From positions 1,674,001 through 1,738,000 of the forward strand of contig NC_057766.1 of the NCBI RefSeq assembly GCF_010389155.1: a DNA stretch of 64,000 nucleotides. The letters run 5' to 3'. The translations under genes were made by a program, and so were the position numbers. The notes below the pieces were generated by a model, which saw only the letters and a program-made list of their open reading frames with translations, was not told the origin of the DNA and did no database searches. The stretch is from Erigeron canadensis. Lineage: Eukaryota > Streptophyta > Magnoliopsida > Asterales > Asteraceae. The stretch's first letter is position 1. Each line of letters opens with the position of its first letter. Positions 63,077-64,000 of the stretch are shown here, one piece after another.

Positions 63077-64000
63077 GTAAGTTATAAACATCAAGTTATA
63101 TTAACTGCAGTTTTTCACTGTATTTGTTATAAATTTATACGTATACAATGCCTTGCATTAGTTCAAGTGACCGTGAATGTCTCCTTTTGGGGTTGTATCT
63201 CCTTTAAATTTCAGGTCTATCTCTGATGGCTAATAACTTTATTTATTTCATAATGATAGCCCTTTTGATGTGAACCATTTGTAACATAAATGTGTTTTTA
63301 TGCGACCTTTAACCACTCGTTTTGTAGAAAATATACTCTTTATCAAACAGATTTAAGTTTATGCATACCTCAATAACAAACCTTAACCGAGTTTTACTCT
63401 TTGTACTAATATGAAAGAGCGGGAACATATTATATTAATAAGTGCCAATGTGCTATGCTGAGAGTGGTCTTTCCTGGTTATAAATCAGCAGTATGAAGAG
63501 GGTCAATCGCTATTGGCCAAACAGTAGAGCGTGGCAATGATCATTACCAGGCCAAAAACTGTGTTAGCCGAAACCAGTGAGTGTACGAGTAGGGTTGGTG
63601 TATAGGAGGAATCACTCATGGTTGGTAGGATGGGCATTTATAGCATTTTAGAGTCAACTTGAATGACAATTTAATTAGAATCAAGAAAATTGTTACTGAA
63701 CTCATGAATGTGTTGAGGCTTGGTGTCTGACTAAAAATGATTATATCAGCAACATGCCGTCTTAACAGACCAGATGTGCTTTATTTTATATCTAATTGAA
63801 ATAAACAGAATTGGCGAGGATGCTTGGTGAATGTTTATTAAAATCAGTTCGAAGATGTCACATCAGCACAACAGATTTGGGTACTATTTAATGAGTTTTC
63901 TCTGATTATGATAGTTAAGCCCTAAGAAGCACTACATCAAGCTGTTATGGCAGTACATATATTATGAATCAAATTTAAATTTCAGCTTATTTGCATTAAT
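63077..64000 (+). other. Intron of the O-fucosyltransferase gene, running off the window
   Basis: A canonical donor (CAC|gtaagt) ends exon 6. No continuation of the protein is recognised up to the right edge, so this is intron, at least 924 bp. Confidence 0.6.

Overview
The window looks like nuclear DNA of a eudicot plant. Genes are interrupted by AT-rich introns, intergenic DNA is full of LTR retrotransposon debris and MITEs, and the proteins belong to plant families: a CYP711A/MAX1 cytochrome P450, a full-size PDR-type ABCG transporter, a BAHD acyltransferase, a FAR1/MULE-type protein, a DUF760 plastid protein and a plant O-fucosyltransferase. The style of the LTR ends and of the F-box fragments suggests an asterid, probably Asteraceae; that is inference from general familiarity, not a search.

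Layout. 1-9.04 kb is nested transposon DNA: several forward and inverted copies of one LTR-like family, one of which (4397-6037) sits inside the integrase of a decayed Ty1/copia element whose 3' LTR ends at 9035. 9.4-27 kb is the most interesting gene block: a MAX1-like P450 (9430-13102, +), a PDR1/ABCG40-like transporter (15188-22287, +), a 2.15-kb solo LTR with a 5-bp target duplication (23321-25470), and an intronless BAHD acyltransferase (25671-26948, -). A small CACTA-type element lies at 28.1-28.6 kb. 29-34.3 kb holds a divergent housekeeping pair: a VMA21-like V-ATPase assembly factor (-) and a mitochondrial-type ribosomal protein S17 (+). 36.7-39.7 kb holds a FAR1/MULE-transposase-like pseudogene whose 5' end is fused directly to an LTR plus tRNA-Met primer-binding site on the same strand. 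41-48.8 kb is a patchwork of duplicated F-box gene fragments, a Mutator-like MITE with an empty-site paralogue, and an exact 214-bp tandem duplication. 50.9-56.2 kb is a seven-exon DUF760 gene (-). 61.8 kb to the right edge is the 5' part of an O-fucosyltransferase-like gene (+).

How the genes may work together. MAX1 oxidises carlactone in strigolactone biosynthesis, and a related cluster-I PDR transporter, petunia PDR1, exports strigolactones. Here an intact MAX1 homologue and an intact PDR1-like transporter are adjacent, in the same direction, about 2.1 kb apart, and a BAHD acyltransferase follows. This is a candidate strigolactone synthesis/modification/export cluster; joint function is inference. 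In both the P450 and the transporter the reading frame requires GC-AG introns.

The other unusual signal is a set of odd-centred palindromic words in LTR-like DNA: eight copies arranged as four pairs at 4664-4927, one copy at 24500-24514, and seven shorter copies at 60141-60323. Three of the eight words in the first array have extended arms whose flanks differ but still pair.
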